A stretch of 38,828 nt of DNA, from positions 1 through 38,828 of the forward strand of contig NZ_WWJX01000216.1 in NCBI RefSeq assembly GCF_009865215.1, written 5' to 3'. The DNA is from Streptomyces sp. SID3343. Its GTDB lineage: Bacteria > Actinomycetota > Actinomycetes > Streptomycetales > Streptomycetaceae. This document shows, piece by piece, positions 1 to 6,770 of this stretch (positions are counted from its first letter, which is position 1; each line of letters opens with the position of its first letter). Both the position numbers and the translations under genes were made by a program. A model generated the notes under the pieces. It was not told where the DNA came from. It was given only the letters and a program-made list of their open reading frames with translations, and searched no databases.

Positions 1-228
1 GATCTCGACACCGGACCAGCGCCCGGCGAGCCGGCGCGAACTCCGGGCGAGCAGCCGGGTGGCGTGGACGGCGGGCGGCAGGGCGAGGAGGCCGAGCCCG
101 GCCGGAACGACGCTGATCGCGGTCGCGGTGACAGTGAAGAGCGCCATCTGCGGAACCGCGTATCCGGCGAGTACCAGCCCGCGCAGCGGTGCGGTGGCCT
201 TGGTGCTCGGCGTCCCGGCGGTGTCCAT
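1..228 (-). CDS. Sensor-domain protein, N-terminal part (probably histidine kinase), cut by window edge
   Basis: An open frame reads leftward from an ATG at 228 to the window edge without a stop (76 codons). The translation has a short polar start (MDTAGTPSTKATAPLRG), then two hydrophobic stretches (about residues 20-36 and 37-50) and a basic segment with RLLARSSRRLAGRW. This pattern, hydrophobic hairpin followed by an Ala/Arg/Leu helix, resembles the putative sensor domain found at the N-terminus of many actinobacterial histidine kinases. The kinase core would lie outside the window. It is divergent from an ABC exporter at 543, the usual arrangement for a two-component system that controls a neighbouring transporter. 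A histidine kinase is therefore my best guess; a sensor-domain-only membrane protein is the alternative. Confidence 0.6.
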   Translation of the reverse strand, partial: MDTAGTPSTKATAPLRGLVLAGYAVPQMALFTVTATAISVVPAGLGLLALPPAVHATRLLARSSRRLAGRWSGVEI

Positions 229-542
229 GATCGCGTTTCCCCTCGTCGTCTCGATCGCGTGGTCGCTCGACCTCGTGACCACGAGTCTGCTCTCGCGGGA
301 CGGGCGAAACACTGCACCGAACCCCCGACTCGGGGTGGGTCTGGCCCCACCCTTCGGCCGGCGATACGACGGTGCGCGTGGGCGGCGAAATCGGTCGGCC
401 CGCGTCGGGGCGGGCCGGGCGAACCACCGTCGCCTCTGCCGAAAGTCGCAGCCCACCCGTGGCGTTCGGCCGATGTCGGCCCCGGGGCCCGCCTCCTACG
501 TTCGTGTCCACGACAGGAAGACACAGGAAGAGGGGGTGCCCG
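229..542. promoter_or_regulatory. Divergent promoter region with three palindromes
   Basis: This 314-bp gap separates the sensor gene (minus) and the ABC operon (plus) and holds no convincing gene. It contains a perfect inverted repeat CTCGTG-AC-CACGAG at 272-285, CCCCGA-C-TCGGGG at 323-335, and GGGTGGG-N6-CCCACCC at 333-352. They could be operators for a regulator of the pair or, for the two GC-rich ones, small transcript hairpins. A purine-rich ribosome binding site (AGGAAGAGGGGG) precedes the ATG at 543. I did not find a clean -10/-35 pair. Confidence 0.45.
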
Positions 543-1454
543 ATGATCACGCTGGACCGGCTGACCAAGCGCCACGGCGAACACACCGCTGTCGACGACC
601 TGACCCTGAGCATCGAAGGCGGCCAGGTCACCGGCTTCCTGGGACCCAACGGGGCCGGGAAGTCGACCACGATGCGGATGATCCTGGGCCTGGACCGGCC
701 GACCTCGGGCCACGCGCTGATCGGCGGCCTACCGTACGCACGACTGCGCCGCCCCCTGCGCGAGATCGGCGCGCTGCTGGACGCCAAGGCGGTACACCCG
801 GGTCGAAGCGCGCGGGCCCACCTGCGGGCACTCGCGCGCACCCACGACCTCCCCGCCCGCCGGGTGGACGAGGTCTTGGACCAGGTCGGCCTCACCGATG
901 TCGCGCAGCGCCGCGCGGGAACCTTCTCGCTGGGCATGAGCCAACGACTGGGCGTCGCGTCGGCGCTGATCGGCGACCCGCGCGCGCTCGTCCTCGACGA
1001 GCCGGTCAACGGCCTGGACCCGGACGGCGTGCGGTGGATCCGCGAACTGATCCGCTCGCTCGCCGCCGAGGGCCGCGCGGTGTTCGTATCGAGCCACCTG
1101 ATGAGCGAGATGGAGCAGACCGCCGACCGGCTCGTCGTGCTCGGCAAGGGCCGGCTGATCGCCAACGCTCCGGTGGCCGAGTTGCTCGGCGCGGCCTCGA
1201 CGGCGGGCGTCGTGGTGCGCAGCCCCGACTCGGTGGGCCTGGGCCTGGTGGCGCAACACGCGCTCGCCGACGGCGCGCGGGTGATCGCGACCGACGGCGA
1301 CTCGCTCACGATCGCGGGTGCGTCGATCGAGGAGATCGGGCGGATCGCGCACGGCGTCGGCGTCCTGTTGCACGAGCTGAGCCCGCGTCAGGCGTCGTTG
1401 GAGCAGGCGTACTTGGAGCTGACGGCGGACTCGGTCGAGTACGCGGCCGGGTGA
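543..1454 (+). CDS. ABC transporter ATP-binding protein (drug/antibiotic exporter type)
   Basis: A 303-residue ATPase that would energise export by the membrane protein encoded next. Walker A is GPNGAGKST at residues 34-42, the ABC signature is the FSLGMSQ region at 128-134, and Walker B with the catalytic glutamate is ALVLDEP at 148-154, followed by the D-loop NGLDP and a switch histidine in SSHLMSE. The roughly 80-residue C-terminal extension after the nucleotide-binding domain is typical of the ABC-2 subfamily of drug and lantibiotic exporters (BcrA/DrrA-like). The ATG at 543 has AGGAAGAGGGGG just upstream and starts right before the conserved first beta strand, so longer in-frame starts were rejected. 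The permease follows 27 bp after the stop. Substrate cannot be read from sequence. Confidence 0.93.
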   Translation: MITLDRLTKRHGEHTAVDDLTLSIEGGQVTGFLGPNGAGKSTTMRMILGLDRPTSGHALIGGLPYARLRRPLREIGALLDAKAVHPGRSARAHLRALARTHDLPARRVDEVLDQVGLTDVAQRRAGTFSLGMSQRLGVASALIGDPRALVLDEPVNGLDPDGVRWIRELIRSLAAEGRAVFVSSHLMSEMEQTADRLVVLGKGRLIANAPVAELLGAASTAGVVVRSPDSVGLGLVAQHALADGARVIATDGDSLTIAGASIEEIGRIAHGVGVLLHELSPRQASLEQAYLELTADSVEYAAG

Positions 1455-1481
1455 ACGATGGCCATTCGAAAGGGGTTTGAC

Positions 1482-2207
1482 GTGTCGATCGCGCTGCGCG
1501 GTTCGATGGGGTCGGAGTGGATCAAGCTGTGGTCGGTGCGGTCCACCTGGTGGGCACTGGCGAGCGCGCTGGTCCTGATGAGTGGTTGCTCGGCGGTGAT
1601 GGGCATCGACTTCGCCCACGACGTCAGGACGGGAGAGACCAAGGACGGCCTGACCATGGCGATCGGCGAGCCCGCGACGAGCTCGGTGCTGCTCGCGCAG
1701 TTCGCGATCGTCGCGTTGGCGATGGCGGTGGTCACCGCCGAATTCGCGTCCGGAGCCATGCGGGTCACGCTCACCGCCGATCCGAACCGGGCTCGGGTGC
1801 TGTTCGCCAAGACCGCGGTGGTGGTCGCGGTGACCACGCCGCTCGCGCTGGTGCTCGCGGTGTGCGGGGTCGTCATGGGCCGCGTGTCCCTGGGCTCGTA
1901 CGGGATCACCACGGCCTCCGAGGTCGCCGGCGACATCGCGGCGATCACGGTCTACCTGGTGCTGACCGCGATCCTGACCGTGGGTGTGGGCGCGGTCCTG
2001 CGCAGCCCGGTCTCCACGCTGAGCGCGGTCCTGACGTTGATGCTCGCGCTGCCGATGCTGATCCAGGCGACGGCCGCCGACTACCTGCCCGGCACCGCCG
2101 GCCTGAACCTGCTCGACGGCGACGCCGCCGCCACCGCCGTGCTCGCCGCATGGGCCCTGGCAGCCCAACTCGCCGGCTGGACAGCCCTACGCCGCCGCGA
2201 CATCTGA
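1482..2207 (+). CDS. ABC-2 type transporter permease
   Basis: A 241-residue integral membrane protein with about six hydrophobic segments (near residues 24-40, 65-85, 105-130, 140-170, 175-195 and 215-232). The N-terminal GSEWIKLWSVRSTWW motif is the amphipathic helix typical of ABC-2 permeases in actinobacteria. It pairs with the ATPase ending at 1454. I prefer the GTG at 1482 because AAGGGG lies 8 bp upstream; an in-frame ATG at 1458, only 3 bp after the ATPase stop, has no visible ribosome binding site and would add eight polar residues. It converges on dnaB with 49 bp between stops, and I see no strong terminator there. Confidence 0.88.
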   Translation: MSIALRGSMGSEWIKLWSVRSTWWALASALVLMSGCSAVMGIDFAHDVRTGETKDGLTMAIGEPATSSVLLAQFAIVALAMAVVTAEFASGAMRVTLTADPNRARVLFAKTAVVVAVTTPLALVLAVCGVVMGRVSLGSYGITTASEVAGDIAAITVYLVLTAILTVGVGAVLRSPVSTLSAVLTLMLALPMLIQATAADYLPGTAGLNLLDGDAAATAVLAAWALAAQLAGWTALRRRDI

Positions 2208-2256
2208 CCACCCGCCCGGGACGGCCGAAAACGCCTGCCGGTTCAAGGTCACGACA

Positions 2257-4848
2257 TCAGCTCTGCGCCATGTCCACGAAACGCGAGTAGTGCCCCTGGA
2301 ACGCGACCGTGATCGTCGCGGTCGGGCCGTTGCGGTGCTTGGCCACGATCAGGTCGGCCTCGCCCGCGCGGGGGGACTCCTTCTCGTACGCATCCTCACG
2401 ATGCAACAGGATGACCATGTCCGCGTCCTGTTCGATGGATCCACTTTCGCGAAGGTCCGAAACCATCGGTTTCTTGTCCGTTCGCTGCTCCGGACCACGG
2501 TTGAGCTGGGACATCGCAACGACCGGGACCTCGAGTTCCTTCGCGAGGAGCTTGAGGTTTCGCGACATCTCGGAGACTTCCTGCTGACGGTTCTCGGCTC
2601 GGCGGGAGCCGCCTGCCTGCATCAGCTGGAGATAGTCGATGATCACGAGTCGCAGATCGTGCTTCTGCTTGAGCCGGCGGCACTTGGCCCGGATCTCCAT
2701 CATCGACAGGTTGGGTGAGTCGTCGATGTACATCGGCGCCGCCGTGACCTCACCCATCTTGCGGGACAACCGCGTCCAGTCGTCATCGGTCATGCTCCCG
2801 GAGCGCATGTGGTGCAATGCGACCCGAGCCTCCGCCGACAACAACCGCATCATGATCTCGTTGCGGCCCATCTCCAGCGAGAAAATCACACTGGCAAGAC
2901 CGTTTTTGATCGAACAGGCGCGTGCAATGTCCAGGCCGAGGGTCGAGTTGTGGGTGGGGATCCAGGACCGGCCGGCCAGATAGAGATGGTTCTCGTTGTC
3001 CACCTCCACGCATCGCACCGGCACCGAGTCGACGCGCCGCACCGCGCTGATATGGCGCAGCCGGGTGGTCGGATGGTCCGGGGCGCTCTGGCGGGCGATC
3101 TTGCGCGTCAGCCGGAAGACCTTGTCCGCCGGCGTGAAGTCCACCTGGTAGCAGACCGACGATTCGGCGCTACGGCCCTCGACCTGCTTCGTGCGCATCG
3201 TCGCGCGATACCCGAGCCCGAGGACGAGTTCGAGCGCGCCCTCGGCGAGCCTGCGGTTGGTCACCGCGAACTGCACGGTTCCGCTCGGGCTCACGTGGCC
3301 GTCGGTGTCGAGCAGCCCGGCGAGGAGATCGCGCCGCTGTTGTTCGGATGCCCGCAGGTAACTCTGCGGGATGTGCTTGTCGTTCAGTACGCCGAGCGTG
3401 CGCAGGATGGCGGGGACGGTACCGTGCCGATCGCGACAGGCTTGGCAGCGCACCGGACCACTCGACGGACGACCGCAATCGGGGCACACGGGCGCGGCGA
3501 CCGGCGCCGAAACCGCCTTCGCCTTGCCACCGCAGGACTTTCCGCACGAGCGCACCCGAGAGGTGCGCGGGACGAACGGTTTCCCGCACACGACGCAGGC
3601 GCGCTCCGCGACGGCCGTCGGCTCGGGGAGGCGCAGGTTGTACAGCAGGTGGCTCGAACCCGGGAGGACTCGGATGCCCTCGCGCTCGATGTGGTCGACT
3701 ATCTCGGAGTCGGCCGTGGTGAACCGGCTTCCGGCGCTGTTCCCGTCACCCAACCACGCGCCCAATACGTACGGCGGCAGCAACAGGTCGCGTTCCGGGA
3801 ACCGGGCGGGGGCGGCAACCCTGACGGCGTGGTTCGACCGATGGTCGGCCGTCTCGCACACCAGCGTGGCCGCGATCTCCTCGGTGGTGCGCACCGTCCC
3901 GGCGAACGACGACCCGTCCGTGCGGTCGCGGGCCGCCCGGCGCTCGGCGTGGGTCTCGGTCACCCATTGGTGCCGGCCGTCCGCGACGATCACCGCACCG
4001 TCCGAGAACTCGACCTCGTAGCACGGGCGATCGATCAACACCTCGGTCGCCGCCACGACGCGGGTGGGTGCTCCGTCGGCTCCGACGAGCAGATCACCGA
4101 CCCGCACCTCGCCCATGGTGGTCCAGCCGCTCGGTGTCGGCAGGGGGGTGTCGAGAGCCAGTGCCTTGCCCATGGCCGGTCGTGCGGCGATGACGATCAT
4201 CTGGCCCGAGTGGAGGCCGTTGGTGAGGGAGTCCAGGTCGGAGAAGCCGGTGGGGATACCGGACATCTGGCCGCCGCGGGAGCCGATCGCCTCGATTTCG
4301 TCGAGGGCGCCCTCCATGATGTCGGCCAGGGGGGCGTAGTCCTCGGTGGTGCGCTGCTCGGTGACCTTGTAGACCTCGGCCTGGGCGTTGTTGACGATGT
4401 CGTCGACCTCGCCGTCGGCCGCGTAGCCCATCTGCACGATGCGGGTGCCGGCCTCGACGAGGCGGCGCAGGACGGCCTGTTCACGCACGATGCGCGCGTA
4501 GTACTCGGCGTTGGCCGCGGTGGGCACCGACGAGATCAGGGTGTGCAGGTACGGGGCACCGCCCACGCGGCCGATCTCGGTGCGCTTGGTCAGCTCGGCC
4601 GCGACGGTGACCGCGTCGGCGGGTTCGCCCCGCGCGTACAGGTCCAGGATCGCGTTGTAGACCAGTTCGTGGGCCGGGCGGTAGAAGTCGATCGGCTTGA
4701 GGTTTTCGACCACGTCGGCGATGGCGTCCTTGGACAACATCATGCCGCCGAGAACCGACTGTTCGGCCGCGATGTCCTGCGGCGGGGTTCGCTCGAAGCC
4801 TTCGCGGGACGGTTCGGGTGGGGCCTCTTCGAACTCGGAGACGCTCAT
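2257..4848 (-). CDS. dnaB: Replicative DNA helicase DnaB with in-frame intein
   Basis: An 863-residue precursor. After removal of the 406-residue intein the host protein is 457 residues, normal for DnaB, the hexameric ATPase that unwinds DNA at the fork. The N-extein (228 residues) has the DnaB N-terminal domain (TPPQDIAAEQSVLGGMML) and linker, ending in RPAMGK of Walker A. The C-extein resumes with STLGLDIARA and carries Walker B (LVIIDYLQLM), the SQLNRGPEQR motif and the arginine-finger region near KHRNGPT. The ATG at 4848 follows AAGGGAGA; the frame stays open upstream but without family similarity. The gene is divergent from the MATE exporter, and its leader holds the DnaA-box-like cluster at 5021-5115. 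Confidence 0.97.
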   Translation of the reverse strand: MSVSEFEEAPPEPSREGFERTPPQDIAAEQSVLGGMMLSKDAIADVVENLKPIDFYRPAHELVYNAILDLYARGEPADAVTVAAELTKRTEIGRVGGAPYLHTLISSVPTAANAEYYARIVREQAVLRRLVEAGTRIVQMGYAADGEVDDIVNNAQAEVYKVTEQRTTEDYAPLADIMEGALDEIEAIGSRGGQMSGIPTGFSDLDSLTNGLHSGQMIVIAARPAMGKALALDTPLPTPSGWTTMGEVRVGDLLVGADGAPTRVVAATEVLIDRPCYEVEFSDGAVIVADGRHQWVTETHAERRAARDRTDGSSFAGTVRTTEEIAATLVCETADHRSNHAVRVAAPARFPERDLLLPPYVLGAWLGDGNSAGSRFTTADSEIVDHIEREGIRVLPGSSHLLYNLRLPEPTAVAERACVVCGKPFVPRTSRVRSCGKSCGGKAKAVSAPVAAPVCPDCGRPSSGPVRCQACRDRHGTVPAILRTLGVLNDKHIPQSYLRASEQQRRDLLAGLLDTDGHVSPSGTVQFAVTNRRLAEGALELVLGLGYRATMRTKQVEGRSAESSVCYQVDFTPADKVFRLTRKIARQSAPDHPTTRLRHISAVRRVDSVPVRCVEVDNENHLYLAGRSWIPTHNSTLGLDIARACSIKNGLASVIFSLEMGRNEIMMRLLSAEARVALHHMRSGSMTDDDWTRLSRKMGEVTAAPMYIDDSPNLSMMEIRAKCRRLKQKHDLRLVIIDYLQLMQAGGSRRAENRQQEVSEMSRNLKLLAKELEVPVVAMSQLNRGPEQRTDKKPMVSDLRESGSIEQDADMVILLHREDAYEKESPRAGEADLIVAKHRNGPTATITVAFQGHYSRFVDMAQS
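2947..4164 (-). other. Class 3 intein with LAGLIDADG homing endonuclease, inserted in the DnaB P-loop
   Basis: A 406-residue intein lies between Lys228 of the P-loop (RPAMGK) and the following Ser-Thr. It starts with Ala (ALALDTPLPTPSGW), not Cys or Ser, and ends in PTHN followed by Ser as +1 residue. The block B Trp (W67 in GRHQW), block F Cys (C385 in VPVRCVEVD) and block G Thr (T404) form the W-C-T set that defines class 3 inteins, which splice from the block F cysteine. Two dodecapeptide motifs, LGAWLGDG (D140) and LLAGLLDTDG (D288), mark a LAGLIDADG endonuclease. Between them are two zinc-finger-like cysteine clusters: C190/C193/C207/C211 and C227/C230/C240/C243. The sequence closely recalls the mycobacterial DnaB intein at the same site. 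It is in frame and all splicing residues are intact. Confidence 0.95.
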
Positions 4849-5020
4849 GCCCGGGTCTCCCTTCACAAAGGCTCGCGCGAATTCGCACCGTTGACTTCGC
4901 CGTGAACGCGCCGTGTCCTTCATACGCCACACGGCCGACAGATTTACCGCACGACGCGGCGTGCGGCCCTTCACCGTACGGGTGGACCAACAGACCTCCA
5001 ACACGGTCATACACAGGCCC

Positions 5021-5115
5021 TGTGGATAACTGTGGACAACCTGTGGAGGAAGCCGCCTCCAGCTGTGTACAAGCTGTGCGCAGCCACCCGTCAACGCTTC
5101 GCAATCATGTCCACA
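5021..5115. promoter_or_regulatory. Cluster of DnaA-box-like sequences in the dnaB leader
   Basis: Within the 414-bp spacer between dnaB and the MATE gene, the minus strand reads TTGTCCACA (5031-5039) followed at once by TTATCCACA (5021-5029); these match the Streptomyces and E. coli DnaA-box consensus exactly. A degenerate third copy, TCCTCCACA, lies at 5042-5050, giving three CCACAG units in 10-11 bp steps. TTGTACACA at 5064-5072 (minus) and ATGTCCACA at 5107-5115 (plus) each have one mismatch, and TCATCCACA (minus, 5262-5270) overlaps the MATE start. An AT-richer stretch lies at 5155-5170. The rest of the spacer (4849-5020 and 5116-5228) shows no gene. Confidence 0.65.
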
Positions 5116-5228
5116 TATGGCCTCTGACCTGCGAAGTCTCTATCCACCGGCTGTGTATGTGAAAAACTGTTGGGCGAATCATGCGGCTATCGCCCCACGT
5201 GTGCACCCGCGTACGCCCCGCGCTCGCC

Positions 5229-5261
5229 GGTAAGGGACAGGACAGCATTGTGACCCTTACC
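5229..5261. promoter_or_regulatory. Inverted repeat touching the MATE start codon
   Basis: GGTAAGGG (5229-5236) and CCCTTACC (5254-5261) are perfect 8-bp arms separated by 17 bp, ending 1 bp before the GTG start at 5263. The spacing fits a dimeric repressor contacting two turns of DNA. As RNA, the arms would place the start codon at the foot of a hairpin. It is a candidate site controlling the exporter. Confidence 0.45.
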
Positions 5262-5262
5262 T

Positions 5263-6666
5263 GTGGATGACTACGGTGGACGCGTGCCGTCCTCCGTCCC
5301 CGCGAAGCCGCCCTCCACGCCGCGCCGTACCCCCGCGCCGGCCCCGAACGGGCGTCGCGCCCAGGATCGCGACATCCTGCGCCTGGCGATCCCCGCGTTC
5401 TTCGCCCTCGTCGCCGAGCCGCTGTTCGTGCTCGTCGACTCGGCGATCGTCGGCCGCCTGGGCACGCCGCAACTGGCCGGTCTGGGCGTGGCCGGCGCGA
5501 TGCTGACCACGCTGGTCAACCTGTGCGTCTTCCTCGCGTACGCCACCACCGCGGCGGTGGCGCGACTGCTCGGCGCGGGGGACGTGCGGGCCGCGATCCG
5601 ACAGGGCATGGACGGCGTGTGGCTGGCCGCGCTGCTCGGTGTGCTGCTGCTCGGTGTGGGCGTGCTGGGCGCGCCGTGGATCGTCGCCGCGTTCGGCGCG
5701 TCCGACACCGCGGCGCCGCACGCGCAGACCTACCTGCGGATCGGCTCGCTGGGGATCCCGGCGATGTTGATCGTGCTGGCCGCCACCGGCATTCTCCGCG
5801 GCCTCCAGGACACCCGGACGCCGCTGGTGGTCGCCGTGCTCGGGTTCGGCGCCAACCTGGTGCTCAACGTCGTGTTCGTCTATGGCCTCCACTGGGGCAT
5901 CGCCGGTTCCGCGTGGGGCACGGTGATCGCGCAGAACGCGATGGCCTTCGCCTATCTCGCCACCGTCGTGCGCGGCGCCCGCCGCCAGGGCGCGTCACTG
6001 CGGCCCGACCTGCCCGGCATCCGGGCCTCGGCGAGCGCGGGCGCGCCGCTGTTCGTCCGTACGGTGAGCCTGCGCGCGATCTTGATCGCGGCGACCGTGG
6101 CCGCCACCCACATGGGCGACACCTCGATCGCGACGCATCAGGTCGCGTGGCAGATCTGGACGTTCCTGGCGTTCGCGATGGACGCCCTCGCCATCGCCGC
6201 GCAGGCGATCGTCGGCCGCGCGCTCGGCGCCGGCGACGCGGCGGGGGCCCGTACGGCCACCCGCCGGATGCTCGTGTGGGGGGTGTGGACCGGAGTGCTC
6301 TTCGCGGTCGTGGTGATCGCCGCGCGGCCCCTGTACATCCCGTTGTTCACGTCCGACTCCGCCGTACGACACCTGCTGGCCGGCACCCTGATCGCGGTCG
6401 CCGTGCTCCAGCCGCTCGCCGGCGCGGTGTTCGTCCTCGACGGCGTGCTGATCGGGGCCGGCGACGGCCGCTACCTCGCCCTGACCATGCCGATCGTGCT
6501 CGCCGGGTTCTGCGCGGTGCTGGGCACCGTACTGGCCCTGGGCGGCGGCCTGATCGCCCTGTGGTGGTGGGCGATCGGCACCTTCATGCTGATCCGCGTC
6601 GTGCTCCTGGGCCTGCGCGCGTACGGTGACGCGTGGCTGGTGACGGGCGGGCGTCGACGCTCGTGA
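5263..6666 (+). CDS. MATE family efflux transporter (DinF-like)
   Basis: A 467-residue membrane protein with about 12 predicted helices, typical length for multidrug and toxin extrusion transporters that use a cation gradient to export organic compounds. The first helix region (RDILRLAIPAFFALVAEPLFVLVDSAIVGRLGTPQLAGLGVA) is the conserved MATE signature, and the halves repeat internally. A MATE gene adjacent to dnaB is the usual arrangement in Streptomyces. The GTG at 5263 is the first in-frame start; a GTG at 5284 is also possible, since the first 35 residues are Pro/Arg-rich and not conserved. No strong ribosome binding site is visible, and an inverted repeat ends at the start. Substrate unknown. 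Confidence 0.92.
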   Translation: MDDYGGRVPSSVPAKPPSTPRRTPAPAPNGRRAQDRDILRLAIPAFFALVAEPLFVLVDSAIVGRLGTPQLAGLGVAGAMLTTLVNLCVFLAYATTAAVARLLGAGDVRAAIRQGMDGVWLAALLGVLLLGVGVLGAPWIVAAFGASDTAAPHAQTYLRIGSLGIPAMLIVLAATGILRGLQDTRTPLVVAVLGFGANLVLNVVFVYGLHWGIAGSAWGTVIAQNAMAFAYLATVVRGARRQGASLRPDLPGIRASASAGAPLFVRTVSLRAILIAATVAATHMGDTSIATHQVAWQIWTFLAFAMDALAIAAQAIVGRALGAGDAAGARTATRRMLVWGVWTGVLFAVVVIAARPLYIPLFTSDSAVRHLLAGTLIAVAVLQPLAGAVFVLDGVLIGAGDGRYLALTMPIVLAGFCAVLGTVLALGGGLIALWWWAIGTFMLIRVVLLGLRAYGDAWLVTGGRRRS

Positions 6667-6671
6667 GCGCC

Positions 6672-6713
6672 GAGTCGAGGGGCCCGAAACCATCGTTTCG
6701 GGCCCCTCGACTC
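6672..6713. terminator. Bidirectional hairpin terminator, 19-bp perfect stem
   Basis: The arms 6672-6690 and 6695-6713 are perfectly complementary around a CATC loop. It sits between the convergent MATE and copA genes. No T-run follows, as is common for actinobacterial terminators. Confidence 0.9.
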
Positions 6714-6770
6714 CAAGACGGTTCTCCGGTCGACACGGAAACCTTCCATCGACCGGTCGAGCCTTGGTCC

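Noticed and set aside
1458-1481. ATG start for the ABC permease 3 bp after the ATPase stop
   Set aside because: No ribosome binding site precedes it, while GTG 1482 has AAGGGG at proper spacing; kept only as an alternative.
2208-2256. Terminator between the convergent ABC permease and dnaB genes
   Set aside because: I found no stem longer than a few pairs in these 49 bp.
2809-4905. Long open frame (about 700 codons) on the plus strand opposite dnaB
   Set aside because: It mirrors the dnaB coding strand, has low-complexity Arg/Gly/Ala composition, no family motifs, and covers both exteins and intein. It is a GC-rich antisense shadow.
4849-5262. Chromosomal replication origin (oriC)
   Set aside because: DnaA-like boxes are present but only five or six, and dnaA and dnaN are absent. 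Known origins of this group lie between those genes with many more boxes, so only a regulatory or titration cluster is claimed.
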